Shown here piece by piece: positions 1 to 9,705 of a stretch of 64,000 bases of DNA. The position numbers and the translations under genes are program-made. The notes under the pieces were generated by a model. It was not told where the DNA came from. It worked only from the letters and a program-made list of their open reading frames with translations, and ran no database searches. The DNA comes from Pseudonocardia sp. CNS-139 (GTDB lineage: Bacteria; Actinomycetota; Actinomycetes; Mycobacteriales; Pseudonocardiaceae). The stretch spans positions 48,392 to 112,391 of the forward strand of contig MKJX01000250.1 in assembly GCA_001942415.1 (NCBI GenBank), written 5' to 3'. Numbering within the stretch: the first letter of the stretch is position 1; each line of letters opens with the position of its first letter.

Positions 1-22
1 GGTCCGCGGGGATCGTGATCAT
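1..22 (-). CDS. Start of an unidentified gene cut by the window edge
   Basis: An ATG on the minus strand overlaps the TGA of the cysteine hydrolase gene (ATGA), so a further gene of the same operon begins here. Only the first seven codons (MITIPAD) are visible, which is too little to assign a function. Translational coupling to the hydrolase suggests a related job, such as a transporter or a second amidohydrolase (inference). Confidence 0.45.
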
Positions 23-740
23 CGGGTCGCCTCGATCAGGGCCGTGGACGTCGCGACGGCGCCGAACACGCCGCCCTGCATCGTCACCATGTGCAGCGCG
101 GCCTGGTGGTTGCCGGCGTCGGTGGCGCCGGTCGCGTCGGACAGGATCAGGCACTCGTAGCCGCGGTCGTTGGCGTCGCGCATGGTCGTGTGCACGCAGA
201 CGTCCGTGGTGATGCCGGTCAGCACGATGTGCGTGATGCCGCGGTTGCGCAGCACCAGTTCGAGGTTGGTGGCGTAGAACGAGCCTTGCCGGGCTTGTCG
301 ACGAGCACCTCGCCCGCGACGGGGGCGACCTCCGGCACGATCTCCCAGCCGGGCTCGCCGCGCACGAGGATCCGCCCGGCCGGGCCGGCCGAGCCGATCT
401 CCGCGCCGATCTGCGCCGAGCGCCAGCGCTTGTTGGGCGGGCAGTCGGACAGGTCGGCCGCGTGCCCCTCGCGCGTGTGCACGACGAGCATCCCGGTCGC
501 GCGGGCGTGCGCCAGCATCGCCGCGGCGGCGGGCAGCCCGGCCCGGGTCAGGCCGATGTCGTAGCCCATGCGGTCGACGTAGCCGCCGGGGCCGCAGAAG
601 TCGACCTGCCAGTCGATCATGAAGAGAGCCGTTCGCGCCGTGTCGACCGAGCCGTCGTACGGCCAGGCGTAGGGGGTGGCGGCGACCGGGCCGATGCGCG
701 CGCCCGTGCGCACCGGTGCGGGATGTACGTCGGTGGTCAT
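19..740 (-). CDS. Isochorismatase-fold cysteine hydrolase, biuret amidohydrolase-like (frameshifted)
   Basis: The restored protein is about 240 residues. It has the isochorismatase-superfamily triad: Asp in FMIDWQVDFC near residue 43, Lys in VDKPGKG, and Cys in TTDVCVHTT. The motifs WQVDFCGPGGYVD, NKRWRS and MVTMQGGVFGAV resemble those of biuret hydrolases and related ureido-group amidases, so hydrolysis of a small amide or ureide is likely (family knowledge; substrate inferred). The frame breaks near 284, where one G appears missing after the catalytic Lys (AAGGCTCG for AAGGGCTCG); the conserved Cys half continues in the next frame. The gene overlaps the next minus-strand gene by four bases. 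The GntR gene at 964 lies upstream on the same strand and may regulate it. Confidence 0.75.
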
Positions 741-963
741 GCGGCCTCCCTGCTGGAGCAGTGCGGGCGGAGATGAGGCGGCGACCCCGGCCGGAGGACC
801 GGCCGGATTGCACTTCGTCGATTGTCGACCGTTTGGTGTCAGCGAAGGACGCGCTCCGTTACGACCGTGTCACGCGAACGGGCCGGCTGCGGCACCCCTC
901 GGACGAACGGGCGAGTTGCCCGGGCCTATCGGTCGAGCGCGCCGTGCGGGTGGTAGTCGGCCG

Positions 964-1617
964 TCAGGTAGGTGCGGGCGCGTGGTGGTGCAGGACCGCG
1001 ATCACCTGCTCGGGGTTGCCGCTCAGCACGGCCTCGAAGAGCCGGCGGTGGCGCAGGGCCCCGTCGCGCGGCGACCGGTCGCGCGCCTCCCGGCGCAGGT
1101 TGGTGGCCATGTAGAGCTGCATCTGCAGCAGCACCGGCTCGTAGACGCGCAGCAGGTGGGCGTGCCCGGCGAGGCCGACCAGCGCGAGGTGGAACGCCCG
1201 GTGCGCGGCGGCCTGGGCGAGCGCCTCGCCGGCCTCGGCGGCCCGTTCCATCTCCTCGACGGCGTCGCGCAGCGCGGTCACGTCGGGCGGGTTCGGGCCG
1301 CCCAGGGCCGTACGGACGGCGAACTCCTCCAGCACGCCGCGCAGGCTGAACAGCTCGTCGACGTCCCGGTCGGACAGCTCGGCCACCCGCACGCCGCGGC
1401 GCGGCAGGTGCTCGACGAGCCCCTGCTGGCCCAGCAGCCGCAGCGCCTCGCGCAGCGGGGCCCGGCTGGTGCCGAACCGGCGGGTGAGCTGCTCCTCGAC
1501 GAGCCGCTCTCCGGGCGCGAGCGCACCGCTGAGGATCTCGCCGCGCAACCGCTGCACGGCGAGGTCCACGAGGCTCTGCGCCTCCAACCCGCCCTCGTGG
1601 GCCGGTTCTGCCGTCAC
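964..1617 (-). CDS. GntR-family regulator, FCD subfamily
   Basis: The 217-residue protein has an N-terminal winged-helix domain (residues about 15-80: LRGEILSGALAPGERL, then RFGTSRAPLREALRLL, then VEHLPRRGV). An all-helical FCD ligand domain (about 90-215) follows, with the metal/ligand histidines typical of the subfamily (HRAFHLAL, GHAHLL, HRRLFEAV). Such proteins bind small carboxylates and usually repress adjacent catabolic genes. The start is GTG with AGGAG about 8 bases upstream. It is divergent from the MFS gene at 1713 and upstream of the hydrolase at 740, so either could be its target. The last residues (HHHAPAPT) may be altered by a small indel, because the next frame reads HHHARTYLTA, a more usual FCD ending. 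Confidence 0.85.
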   Translation of the reverse strand: MTAEPAHEGGLEAQSLVDLAVQRLRGEILSGALAPGERLVEEQLTRRFGTSRAPLREALRLLGQQGLVEHLPRRGVRVAELSDRDVDELFSLRGVLEEFAVRTALGGPNPPDVTALRDAVEEMERAAEAGEALAQAAAHRAFHLALVGLAGHAHLLRVYEPVLLQMQLYMATNLRREARDRSPRDGALRHRRLFEAVLSGNPEQVIAVLHHHAPAPT

Positions 1618-1643
1618 GGACGCTCTCCTCAGCGAACTCGGGT

Positions 1644-1665
1644 GTCTGGGTCAACAGTGTCAGAC
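1644..1665. promoter_or_regulatory. Inverted repeat between the divergent GntR and MFS genes
   Basis: GTCTG (1644-1648) and CAGAC (1661-1665) form a 5-bp inverted repeat with a 12-bp spacer, inside the short divergent promoter region. The minus strand also offers TTGACC as a possible -35 box for the regulator. Its position suits an autoregulatory GntR operator, but the arms are short and the match to FCD-type operators is weak. Confidence 0.3.
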
Positions 1666-1712
1666 CGGGCGCTCGGCGTAGGTTCAGGCGGGCAGGACGG
1701 AGGACGCACGGG

Positions 1713-2961
1713 GTGGTCGACAGCGAGGCGGCCGGGCCTCCCGGAGCGGTACCCGTCCGGGAACGCATGCCACGGGCCATCTGGGTGCTCGTCGCAGGGT
1801 CGTTCCTCATCGCGATCGGCTTCGGCATCGTCGCGCCGACGCTGCCGGTGTTCGTCCGCTCGTTCGACGTCGGGATCTCCGCCGCGTCGCTGGTGATCAG
1901 CATGTTCGCGCTCTCCCGGCTGGTGTTCGCGCCGGTCGGCGGCCGGCTGGCGAGCCGGTTCGGCGAGCTCCCCACCTACGCCGCCGGGCTCGTGATCGTG
2001 GCGGTCGCGACCGCGCGTGCGCGTTCGCGGGCGAGTACTGGCACCTCGTCACACTGCGCGCGATCGGCGGCATCGGGTCGACGATGTTCACGGTCAGCGC
2101 GCTCTCGCTGCTGATCCGGCTCGCCCCGGTGACGCTGCGCGGGCGTGCGTCGGGCCTGTGGGCCACCGGGTTCCTCATGGGCAACATCGTCGGGCCGCTG
2201 GTCGGCGGGGCGCTCGTGGCCGTCAGCCTGCGGGCGCGTTCCTCGTGTACGGCACGGTGCTGCTGGTGGTCGTGGGCTTCTCGGTGCCGCTGCTGCGCGG
2301 CCGGGCCGCACCCGCGCCCGAGGACGGCGCGCAGCCGCCCGCCCGGTTCCGGACGGCCCTGCGGCACCCGGCCTACCGGGCCGCACTCGCGGCGAGCTTC
2401 GCCAACGGCTGGGCGGTGTTCGGCGTGCGGGTGTCGCTGGTGCCGCTGTTCGTGGTCGAGGCGCTGCGGCTGCCGGACGCGTGGGGCGGGATCGCGCTCG
2501 CGGTGTTCGCCGCGGGCAACGCGGCCACGCTCGTGGTCGCGGGCCCGCTGGCCGACCGGCGCGGGCGCCGTCCGCCGCTGCTGGTCGGGCTCCTCGTCGC
2601 CGGGGTCGCCACGGCGGCGCTCGGCCTCCTCGTGCAGCCCGTACTGTTCCTGCTGGTCAGCCTCGTGGCCGGGATGGGAAGCGGGCTGGTCAACCCGCCG
2701 ATGAACGCGGCCGTCGCCGACGTCATCGGTTCGCGGGCGCGCGGCGGCACCGTGCTCGCCGGGTTCCAGATGGCCGGTGACCTCGGCGCGATCACCGGTC
2801 CGCTGCTCGCCGGGCTGCTCGCGGAGACGGCCGGGTACCCGGCCGCGTTCGCCGTGACCGGGCTGGTGCTGCTCGCGGCGTTCGCCTGGTGGCTGCGCGC
2901 GCCCGAGACGCTTCCGGCGGCGCCGGTGCGCGCCCCGGCCGCGCCGCCGTGCACCCCCTAA
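1713..2961 (+). CDS. Major facilitator superfamily transporter (two frameshifts)
   Basis: The restored protein is about 416 residues with the hydrophobic pattern of a 12-helix MFS drug or metabolite exporter. The N-terminal half contains IGFGIVAPTLPVFVRSF and the motif-A-like loop GGRLASRFGE. The second half contains LADRRGRRP, the repeat of motif A, and GLVNPPMNAAVADVIG. Frame changes near 2015 and 2235, each equal to one lost base, separate three conserved pieces. The GTG start at 1713 could be replaced by the ATG at 1767 (MPRAIWVLV), which begins right before helix 1. It is divergent from the GntR gene. Its stop overlaps the convergent VIT gene by 4 bp. Confidence 0.8.
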
Positions 2962-3689
2962 CCGGTGACCCCGACCCCGATCAGCATCCCCACCAGGTAG
3001 GTCGCGCCGGCCGCGATCGCGCCGAACCCGAGCTGGCGCAGGCCGCTCAGCAGCCGGCCCCGGCTGGTGAACCGGGCGGTCAGCGCGCCGACCACGAAGA
3101 GCCCGGCCGCGCCCACCAGCAGGCCGAGGAGCAGCGACGACGACCCCAGCAGGAACGGGACCAGCGGGACGGCGCCGCCGACCGCGAAGCAGAGGAACGA
3201 CGAGATCGCCGCCAGCCAGGGCGAGGGCTGCTCGTCGACGTCGACGCCCAGCTCCTGCGCGACGTGCACCTTGACGGCCAGCTCCGGGTTCGCATGCACC
3301 TCGCGGGCCATCGCCGCCGCGGTCGCCCGGGTCAGCCCCATCTGCCGGTACATGCCGGCCAGCTCCGCCTCCTCGGCCCGCGGGTGCCGGCGGATCTCCT
3401 CGCGCTCGACGGCCACCTCGCTCGCGACGGCCTCGTTCTGCGTGCCGACGGACGCGAACTCGCCCAGCGCCATCGAGAACGCGCCGGCCACCAGCCCGGC
3501 CGTGCCGGTCAGGATGATCACGTTCCGGTCGGCGCCACCGCCGCCCACGCCCGCGACCAGCGCGATGTTGGTGACGAGCCCGTCCATCGCGCCGAACACC
3601 GCCGCCCGCAGCCACCCGCCGGAGACATCGGAGTGGTGGTGGTCGTGCACGTGCTCGGCGAGCTCGGCCGGGCTCGGGGGCTGGCTCAT
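2958..3689 (-). CDS. VIT1/CCC1-family Fe/Mn transporter
   Basis: This intact 243-residue membrane protein begins with a short His-rich tail (HVHDHHH, residues 13-19). Helix 1 has the family signature AVFGAMDGLVTNIALVAGV. Helix 2 carries MALGEFASV with a conserved Met/Glu pair, followed by a cytosolic Glu-rich region (about 85-145) that binds metal in characterised members, and three C-terminal helices. VIT proteins move Fe2+ or Mn2+ out of the cytosol against protons. The gene converges with the MFS gene and is divergent from the MauE-like gene at 3766. Confidence 0.85.
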   Translation of the reverse strand: MSQPPSPAELAEHVHDHHHSDVSGGWLRAAVFGAMDGLVTNIALVAGVGGGGADRNVIILTGTAGLVAGAFSMALGEFASVGTQNEAVASEVAVEREEIRRHPRAEEAELAGMYRQMGLTRATAAAMAREVHANPELAVKVHVAQELGVDVDEQPSPWLAAISSFLCFAVGGAVPLVPFLLGSSSLLLGLLVGAAGLFVVGALTARFTSRGRLLSGLRQLGFGAIAAGATYLVGMLIGVGVTG

Positions 3690-3753
3690 GCGGAGAGCCT
3701 AGGAGCCGGATCCGACGGGCCGGCCTTCACGGACGCCTGACCAGCGACGGCGC

Positions 3754-3759
3754 TACGCT
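3754..3759 (+). promoter_or_regulatory. Probable -10 box of a leaderless promoter
   Basis: TACGCT fits the TAnnnT pattern and ends 6 bases before the GTG at 3766. Transcription would therefore start at or next to the start codon, giving a leaderless mRNA, which is common in actinobacteria. No ribosome binding site precedes this GTG, which supports the idea. Confidence 0.4.
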
Positions 3760-3765
3760 TTTCGT

Positions 3766-4242
3766 GTGAATCGCGGTCGCGCCCTTGACGTCGTCGGGAC
3801 GCTGGCACGGCTCGGGCTCGCCGCGGTCTGGCTGGTGTCCGGCACGCTCAAGGCGATCGACCCCGACCAGACCTACGTCGCCGTCCGCGCGTACGACGTG
3901 CTGCCGCCGGCGGGCGTCGAGATCGTGGCGGCGCTGCTGCCGTGGGTGGAGCTGGCGTTCGGGGTGCTGCTGCTGGCCGGCATCGGGGTGCGGCTGGTCG
4001 CGGTGCTGTCGGCCGGGCTGCTCCTGGTGTTCGTCGCCGGGGTCACGCAGGCCTGGGCGCGCGGGCTGTCGATCGACTGCGGCTGCTTCGGCGGCGGCGG
4101 GGTCGTCGCCCCGGGTGAGACCGCGTACGTGCAGGAGCTGCTGCGCGACGCCGGATTCCTGCTGATGGCCGGGTGGCTGATCGTCCGGCCGCGCACTCTT
4201 GCCGCTCTCGACGAGCGGATCGGGAACACGGGAAGGACCTGA
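3766..4242 (+). CDS. MauE/DoxX-like membrane redox protein
   Basis: The protein has 158 residues and four predicted membrane helices. The conserved CGCFGGGG motif (near residues 105-112) sits on a loop after the third helix, as in MauE-type proteins. MauE family members work with thioredoxin- or DsbA-like partners in disulfide formation outside the membrane. The next gene, one base downstream, is such a partner. This one probably reoxidises or reduces it through quinone (family knowledge plus context). The start is GTG, apparently leaderless. Confidence 0.75.
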   Translation: MNRGRALDVVGTLARLGLAAVWLVSGTLKAIDPDQTYVAVRAYDVLPPAGVEIVAALLPWVELAFGVLLLAGIGVRLVAVLSAGLLLVFVAGVTQAWARGLSIDCGCFGGGGVVAPGETAYVQELLRDAGFLLMAGWLIVRPRTLAALDERIGNTGRT

Positions 4243-4243
4243 G

Positions 4244-4999
4244 ATGGGCGGAGCCTCGCGCAACGAGAAGCGGCGCAAGCAGGAGGCGGCCGACCGCAGG
4301 CTCGCCGCGGCCGGGATCCGGCCGCCGCAGCGGCGCAACCGGACACCCCTCGTCATCGTGGGTGTGGTGCTCGTGGTGGCCGTCGTCATCGGGATCGTGG
4401 TGGTCGTCGTGCAGCGCTCGTCGGGCGGCACCCCGCCGGCGTACGCCGCCGCCGTCCCGACCGCGGTGTCCGGCGCGGTCGTCTCGGTGGGCGACGGGCC
4501 GGTGGTCGTCGACGTGTACGAGGACTACCTCTGCCCGATCTGCGAGCGCTTCGAGGAGCGCTACGGCGACGAGATCGCCGCGGCGGTCAACGCCGGCCAG
4601 ATCACCGCGCGCTTCCACACCATCGCGATCCTGGACGCCGCGACCAGCCCGCCCGGCTACTCGACGCGCGCCGCCAACGCCGCCCTCTGCGCCGCGGACG
4701 CGGGCGTCTACCCCGCGTACCACCACCAGCTCTTCGCCGAGCAGCCGGCCGAGCGGAGCGCGGGCCTCACCGACCAGCAGCTCGTGCAGTTCGGCACGCA
4801 GCTCGGCGCGTCCGGCGACTTCGCGACGTGCGTGACGAGCGGGGCGCACACCGATCAGGTCACGGCCGAGACGGCCGCCGCCGAGTCGAACCCGGCGCTG
4901 CTGACCGACGGGCAGTTCGGCACCCCGACCGTGGCCGTCGGCGGTCAGAAGATCGACCTGAACGACACCTCCTGGCTGCAGGCCGCCATCGCCCGCTGA
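4244..4999 (+). CDS. Membrane-anchored DsbA-like thioredoxin-fold protein
   Basis: The 251-residue protein has a charged N-terminus (NEKRRKQEAADRR), one membrane helix (about 37-58), and an external thioredoxin-fold domain. The active-site motif is CPIC in YEDYLCPICERF (about residue 95), followed by the DsbA helical insertion and a cis-Pro loop at FGTPTVAVGG (about 228). It should act as a thiol-disulfide oxidase or isomerase on secreted proteins. It starts one base after the stop of the MauE-like gene, so the two form an operon and probably one electron-transfer unit. Confidence 0.85.
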   Translation: MGGASRNEKRRKQEAADRRLAAAGIRPPQRRNRTPLVIVGVVLVVAVVIGIVVVVVQRSSGGTPPAYAAAVPTAVSGAVVSVGDGPVVVDVYEDYLCPICERFEERYGDEIAAAVNAGQITARFHTIAILDAATSPPGYSTRAANAALCAADAGVYPAYHHQLFAEQPAERSAGLTDQQLVQFGTQLGASGDFATCVTSGAHTDQVTAETAAAESNPALLTDGQFGTPTVAVGGQKIDLNDTSWLQAAIAR

Positions 5000-5000
5000 C

Positions 5001-7001
5001 TCACCCGCGGGACGGGTGGTCCCACGTGATCGCCGGCCGCCGGCCGCCGAGGTGCCGCCCGAACCAGTCGAGGATGATCTCGGCGCGCTGCACCCGGTGC
5101 CGGGGCGAGCCGCTGCGCGACAGCTCGTGGCCCTCGTTCGGGAACCGCCAGTACTCCACCGGCCGGCCCAGCAGCCGCAGCGCGACGAAGAGCTGGTCGG
5201 CCTGCTCCACGGGGCAGCGCAGGTCGTTCTCGGAGTGCAGGATCAGCATCGGCGTCTCGATGTCGCGGACGTACGAGATCGGCGACATCCGCAGGTAGGC
5301 GTCGGGCGCGTCGAGGTGGGTCGCGCCGAACTCGAAGCGGAAGAAGCCGGCCGCGTCCGACGCCGTCTCCAGCGACAGGAGGTTGTTGGCGGACCGCTCG
5401 CTGCACGCCGCGGCGAAGCGGTCGGAGTGCCCGACGAGCCAGGTGGTCATGTAGCCGCCGTACGAGCCGCCGAGCACGCCGACCCGGTCCCGGTCCAGCC
5501 GCGGCTCGCGGTCGAGCGCGGCGTCGAGCACGGCGAGCACGTCGTCGGCGTCGATCCCGCCCCAGCCGGTGCCCGGCAGCGTCGCCGCCTCGGACGGGCG
5601 GATCGAGCGGACCCACGCCTCGGAGTCACCGGTGGACCCGTGCGGGTTGCAGTAGACCACCGCGTAGCCGGCCGCGGCCCAGAGCTGGAACTCGTCGAAG
5701 AAGAGGTTCGCGTACTGGGTCATCGGGCCGCCGTGGACCGACAGCAGCACCGGCACCGGCTCGCCGTCGGCGATCCCCGGCGGGCGCACCAGCCAGGCGT
5801 CCACGTCGCCGTCACCGGCCGGGACGGACGGTGAAGTGCTCGGGCGCGGCGGCCGGGACCGCGGCGTGGAACGCGGCGCCGAGTGACGTGAGCTTGCGCT
5901 CGGTGCCGTCGGCGTCGCGCACGAACAGCTCGGGCAGCGCCGTCGGGGTGCTCGCGACGAACGCGAACGTGCCGCCGCGCACGTCGAAGCCGGTGACCAC
6001 GCGGGTTCCGTCCAGCAGTGGTTCGGGCGCGCCCGACCGGTCCGCCGGGACGCGGTAGACGCGCACATCGCCGTGGTCCTCGACCCCGAAGACGAGCCCG
6101 GCGCCGTCCCACACCGGGCGGCCGCCGGTGAACGGGGCGCACTGCCGGTCCAGCGCGGCGCTGAGCACGTGCTGCCGCCCGCTCACGACGTCGGTGACGG
6201 TCACCTGCGCGTGCGCCGGGACGATCCGTGCGTCCTCGGCGAGCGACGCCACCACCGTGCCGTCGGGGCCGAACACCGGGTCGCGGTGCGACAGGCTCCG
6301 GTCGGTCAGCCGCCGCGGCTCGCTCCCGGCTCGACCCCGACCAGGTACAGGTCGTCGACGGGGTCGAGGTCGCCGTCCTTCTCCCGGTTGGCGGTCACCA
6401 CGAGCGTGGTGCCGTCCGGCGACCAGGCCGGGTCGCCGTGGTCGTACGGGCCGCCCGCGACGAGCCGCGGCGGCACCGACCCGTCGGCCGGCACGACGAA
6501 CACGCCGCGCGGCCGGTCCACGGTCCAGCCCTCGCCGTCGACGCGGCTGAACAGCCGGTCGATCCGCCGCGGCGGGCGTGCGCGCTCGTCGTCTCCCGCG
6601 GCGTAGCGGCCGGTGCGCTCCCGCGAGCCGAACGCGATGCGGGTGCCGTCCGGGGACCACACCGGGCGGCCGATCTGCTCCGGCCGCCCGGTCACGGTGA
6701 TCTTCTCGCCGGGCCCGGTGACCGGGATGACGTGCAGTGTCGTGGCGTCCTCGGCGGAGCGGCGGGTGGTGAACGCGAGCCGGCGCCCGTCCGGGGACCA
6801 CGCCGGCTGCGCGTCGGTGTGCTCGCCGGACGTGAGTGGGAACGGCGCGGCGGAGCCGTCGGCGGCCGCGAGCCAGACCGCGCTGCGGTAGCGGTTGCCG
6901 TCCAGGTCGACGCGGGTCACGACGAAGGCGACGGTCCGGCCGTCCGGGGAGACCTGTGGGTCGCCGACGGAGACGAGACGTCCGATGTCTGCAGGCTGCA
7001 C
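5001..7001 (-). CDS. S9-family (acylaminoacyl/prolyl oligopeptidase-type) peptidase (two frameshifts)
   Basis: The restored protein is about 666 residues. The N-terminal part is a WD40-like beta-propeller with repeated WSPDG blades (for example PAWSPDGRRLAF and PVWSPDGTRIAF). The C-terminal alpha/beta hydrolase domain carries the nucleophile motif GGSYGGYMT, an Asp in LHSENDLRCP and a His in NEGHELSRSGSP. It should cleave short peptides or acyl-amino acids in the cytoplasm. Frames change near 6320 and 5825 with compensating indels. No signal peptide is seen. It is transcribed convergently with the DsbA-like gene. Confidence 0.85.
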
Positions 7002-7044
7002 CCGACCGACCGTAGATCAGCTCGTGGGTCCGCGCGAGCACGAT

Positions 7045-7902
7045 CTACCGCGTGTAGAGCTCCTCGTAGTTGCGGTAGAGGATCCGCTCCTTGAGCTCGT
7101 CGCTCACCGGGGCGCCGCGGATCTTCCAGTACTCGGACCAGAAGTCGCTCCAGGGCTCGTCGGAGGCGAAGAGCACGCGGTCGGCGCCGACGCCCCGGCG
7201 TTCGATCTCGGTCATGAGCCAGCGGGCGCCGAACCCGATCGTCCACGTGGTGTCGCAGTAGACGCGGTAGCCCTGCTCGACCCAGTCGAGGAACTTCGGC
7301 ACGAGCTTGATGTGCCCGCTGACGCCGCCCCCGAAGTGCACGAGGTAGATCGCGACCCGGCGGCCGAACTCCTCCACCAGCGGGACGAAGTGGTCGATGT
7401 CGGAGTTGCCGCCCGGGCTGGTGTGGAAGTGGAAGACCAGGTCGTGCCGTTCCGCGGCGTCGAAGCAGGCCTCGGCGACCTCGCGGGTGGCCGCGTCCCA
7501 CGTGGCCGGGTTCGGGTTGCCGCCGAGCAGGAACGTCGTCTTGAGCGCGACGATCCCGGGCTCGCCCACGTGTTTGAGCGCCTCCAGCGTGCGTTCGCGG
7601 TTCTGCGGCAGGAACGAGACCCACAGCCCGCCGACGAGCCGGTCGCTGCTCGCGACGGAGTCGAGGATGAGCGGGTTGAGCGTGAACGCGTGCTCCTGCA
7701 CGGGGATGCCGTAGTTGGGCAGCACGAGCCCGCGCTCGACGCCGAGCGTGTCGAGGTGGGAGAGGTACTCGGCGCCGGTCGCGAACTCGTAGACGGTCGG
7801 CTTGACCGGCTCGGCGAGGTCGTAGAACCGCCAGGCGGCCATCGTGCCGATGTGCCCGTGCGCGTCGACCACACGACCCCGCACCCGGTCCGGTCCGGCC
7901 AT
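7045..7902 (-). CDS. Amidohydrolase-related metal-dependent hydrolase (TIM barrel)
   Basis: This intact 285-residue protein opens with VVDAHGHIG (residues 11-19), the metal-binding HxH of the amidohydrolase_2 family. It continues with LVFHFHTSPGG, a mid-barrel His, and ends with FASDEPWSDFW, the conserved Asp. Family members decarboxylate or hydrolyse cyclic carboxylates and lactones; the substrate here is unknown. ATG at 7902 follows a clear GGAGGGG site. A possible promoter lies 46 bases upstream. Confidence 0.8.
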   Translation of the reverse strand: MAGPDRVRGRVVDAHGHIGTMAAWRFYDLAEPVKPTVYEFATGAEYLSHLDTLGVERGLVLPNYGIPVQEHAFTLNPLILDSVASSDRLVGGLWVSFLPQNRERTLEALKHVGEPGIVALKTTFLLGGNPNPATWDAATREVAEACFDAAERHDLVFHFHTSPGGNSDIDHFVPLVEEFGRRVAIYLVHFGGGVSGHIKLVPKFLDWVEQGYRVYCDTTWTIGFGARWLMTEIERRGVGADRVLFASDEPWSDFWSEYWKIRGAPVSDELKERILYRNYEELYTR

Positions 7903-7947
7903 CGACCCCTCCGCCCACGCGTTCCATCATCGGAAATGACGTGTCGG

Positions 7948-7953
7948 ATAGTA
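7948..7953 (-). promoter_or_regulatory. Possible -10 box for the amidohydrolase gene
   Basis: On the minus strand the hexamer TACTAT fits the actinobacterial -10 consensus and lies about 46 bp before the ATG at 7902, in the 70-bp gap after the ABC transporter gene. No convincing -35 box is visible. Confidence 0.3.
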
Positions 7954-7972
7954 GCGGACGATCCCGCGGTAC

Positions 7973-9705
7973 TCAGCCCGGGACGAGGCGCCAGCCGAGC
8001 GCGCGGCTGCGTTCGAGCCAGAACGCCGCGTACCGGCCGCCGGTGGCGAGCAGCTCGACGTGGGTGCCCCGCTCCACGACGGCGCCGTCGTCGAGCACGA
8101 GGATCTGGTCGGCGGCCGTGACCGTCGGCAGGCGGTGCGCGATCACCAGCAGCGTCGAGCGTTCCCGCAGGGTCTGCATCGCGGCCTGGACGAAACGCTC
8201 GTTCTCGGGGTCGAGCGCGGCCGTCGCCTCGTCGAGCAGCACGATCGGGGCGTCCTTGAGGATCGCCCGCGCGATCGACACGCGCTGGCGCTCGCCGCCG
8301 GACAGCGACGTGCCGCCCTCGCCCACGCGAGTGGCCCAGCCCTGCGGCAGCCGCTGCACGATCTCGTCCACCCCGGCGAGCCGCGCGGCGTCGCGGACCT
8401 CGGCGTCGGACGCGTCCGGGCGGCCGAGCCGGATGTTGGCCTCCAGCGTGTCGTCGAACAGGTAGACGTCCTGGAAGACCAGCGAGAGCTGGGCCATCAG
8501 GGCCTCGGAGGTCTGCTCGCGCACGTCGAGCCCGCCGACGCGGACGGTGCCGGCGTCGGTGTCGAAGAACCGGGAGATCAGGCGGGTCACCGTGGTCTTG
8601 CCCGACCCCGACGCCCCGACCAGCGCCGTCATCGTCCGGGGCGCGGCGGTGAACGAGACGTCGCGCAGCACCGGCCGGTCGGGCCGGTACCCGAACGTCA
8701 CGGCGTCGAGCTCGATCCGGCCGGGTGCGGGCGGCGGATCGGACGCGGGCGGCTCGGGAAGCGGCGACTCGGTCAGCACGCCGATGATCCGGCGCAGGTC
8801 GTTGCGGGCCATGCGCAGCACGCCGGCGTACTCGCGACCTCGGCGAGCGGCCCGGTGAAGCGCGCGACGAGGGCCAGCACCGCCACCAGCTGCACGGGGT
8901 CCACGGCGCCGCCGAGGGCGAGCAGCACCCCGACGACGATCAGCACCGTGAACGTGAACTGGACGGCGACCCCGCCGGCGACGAGCCCGGTGACCGCCAT
9001 CCACATCGTGCGGCGGCCGACCGAACGCTGCCGCTCCAGCGCGTCCTCCAGTGGGCGGTAGCCGTCCACACCGCGGCCGAAGGCGCGCAGGGTGCGCTGG
9101 ACCTGCGCGAACTCGACGACGCGGTTGCCGGCCTCGACCGCGGCCGCGTCGGTGAGCTCGTCGCCGCGCCCGACGAGCAGCGCCGCCCAGCGGAACGCCA
9201 GGTAGAGCAGCGGGCTGCAGACCAGCACGGCCACCGCGAGCCGCCAGTCGAACGCGAAGAGCGTCACCGCGATCGTCGCCGGGGTGGCGATCCCCACCAC
9301 GAGCGGGGTGAGCAGGTGGGCGAAGAGGCCGCCGACACTCATCGTGCCGCCGGTGACGATCCGCGACAGGCGCCCGACCGTCTCCGTGGTGAACCAGCCC
9401 AGCGGCAGCCCGACGACGTGGTCGCCGACCCGGCGGTGCATCGTCGAGAGCACCGTGAGCGCCACGGCGAAGCCCTTCATGGCCTGCACGTAGTGCGCCA
9501 CGCACGTGACGGCGGCGGCCGCGGCCACGGCGGCCAGCCACAGCCCGGCCCCGGCGAGGTCGCCGGCGAACAGGCTCTGCAGCGTGGGCACGAGCAGCGC
9601 CATCGCGAGGCCCTGCGCCACCCCGTAGGCGACGACCCACGCCAGGTAGACCTGGACGGGCCGGCGCTGCTCGGGGCCGAGGATCGTGAGCAGGTCGCGG
9701 ATCAC
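7973..9705 (-). CDS. ABC half-transporter (permease + ATPase), siderophore-uptake type, second subunit (frameshifted)
   Basis: The restored protein is about 577 residues: a six-helix type IV permease domain (about 1-290) and an ATPase domain with Walker A GASGSGKTT, signature LSGGERQRVSI and Walker B VLLDEATAALD. One indel near 8838 separates the two domains. It starts with GTG overlapping the TGA of the preceding half-transporter (GTGA), so the two are translated together and probably form a heterodimer. The pair resembles IrtA/IrtB and YbtP/YbtQ, which have an exporter fold but import ferric siderophores (family knowledge). The siderophore-binding lipoprotein gene upstream supports import. 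Confidence 0.8.

Noticed and set aside
1897..3615. A 572-codon minus-strand frame spanning MFS and VIT genes
   Set aside because: Crosses two clearly coded genes in another frame and is low in complexity.
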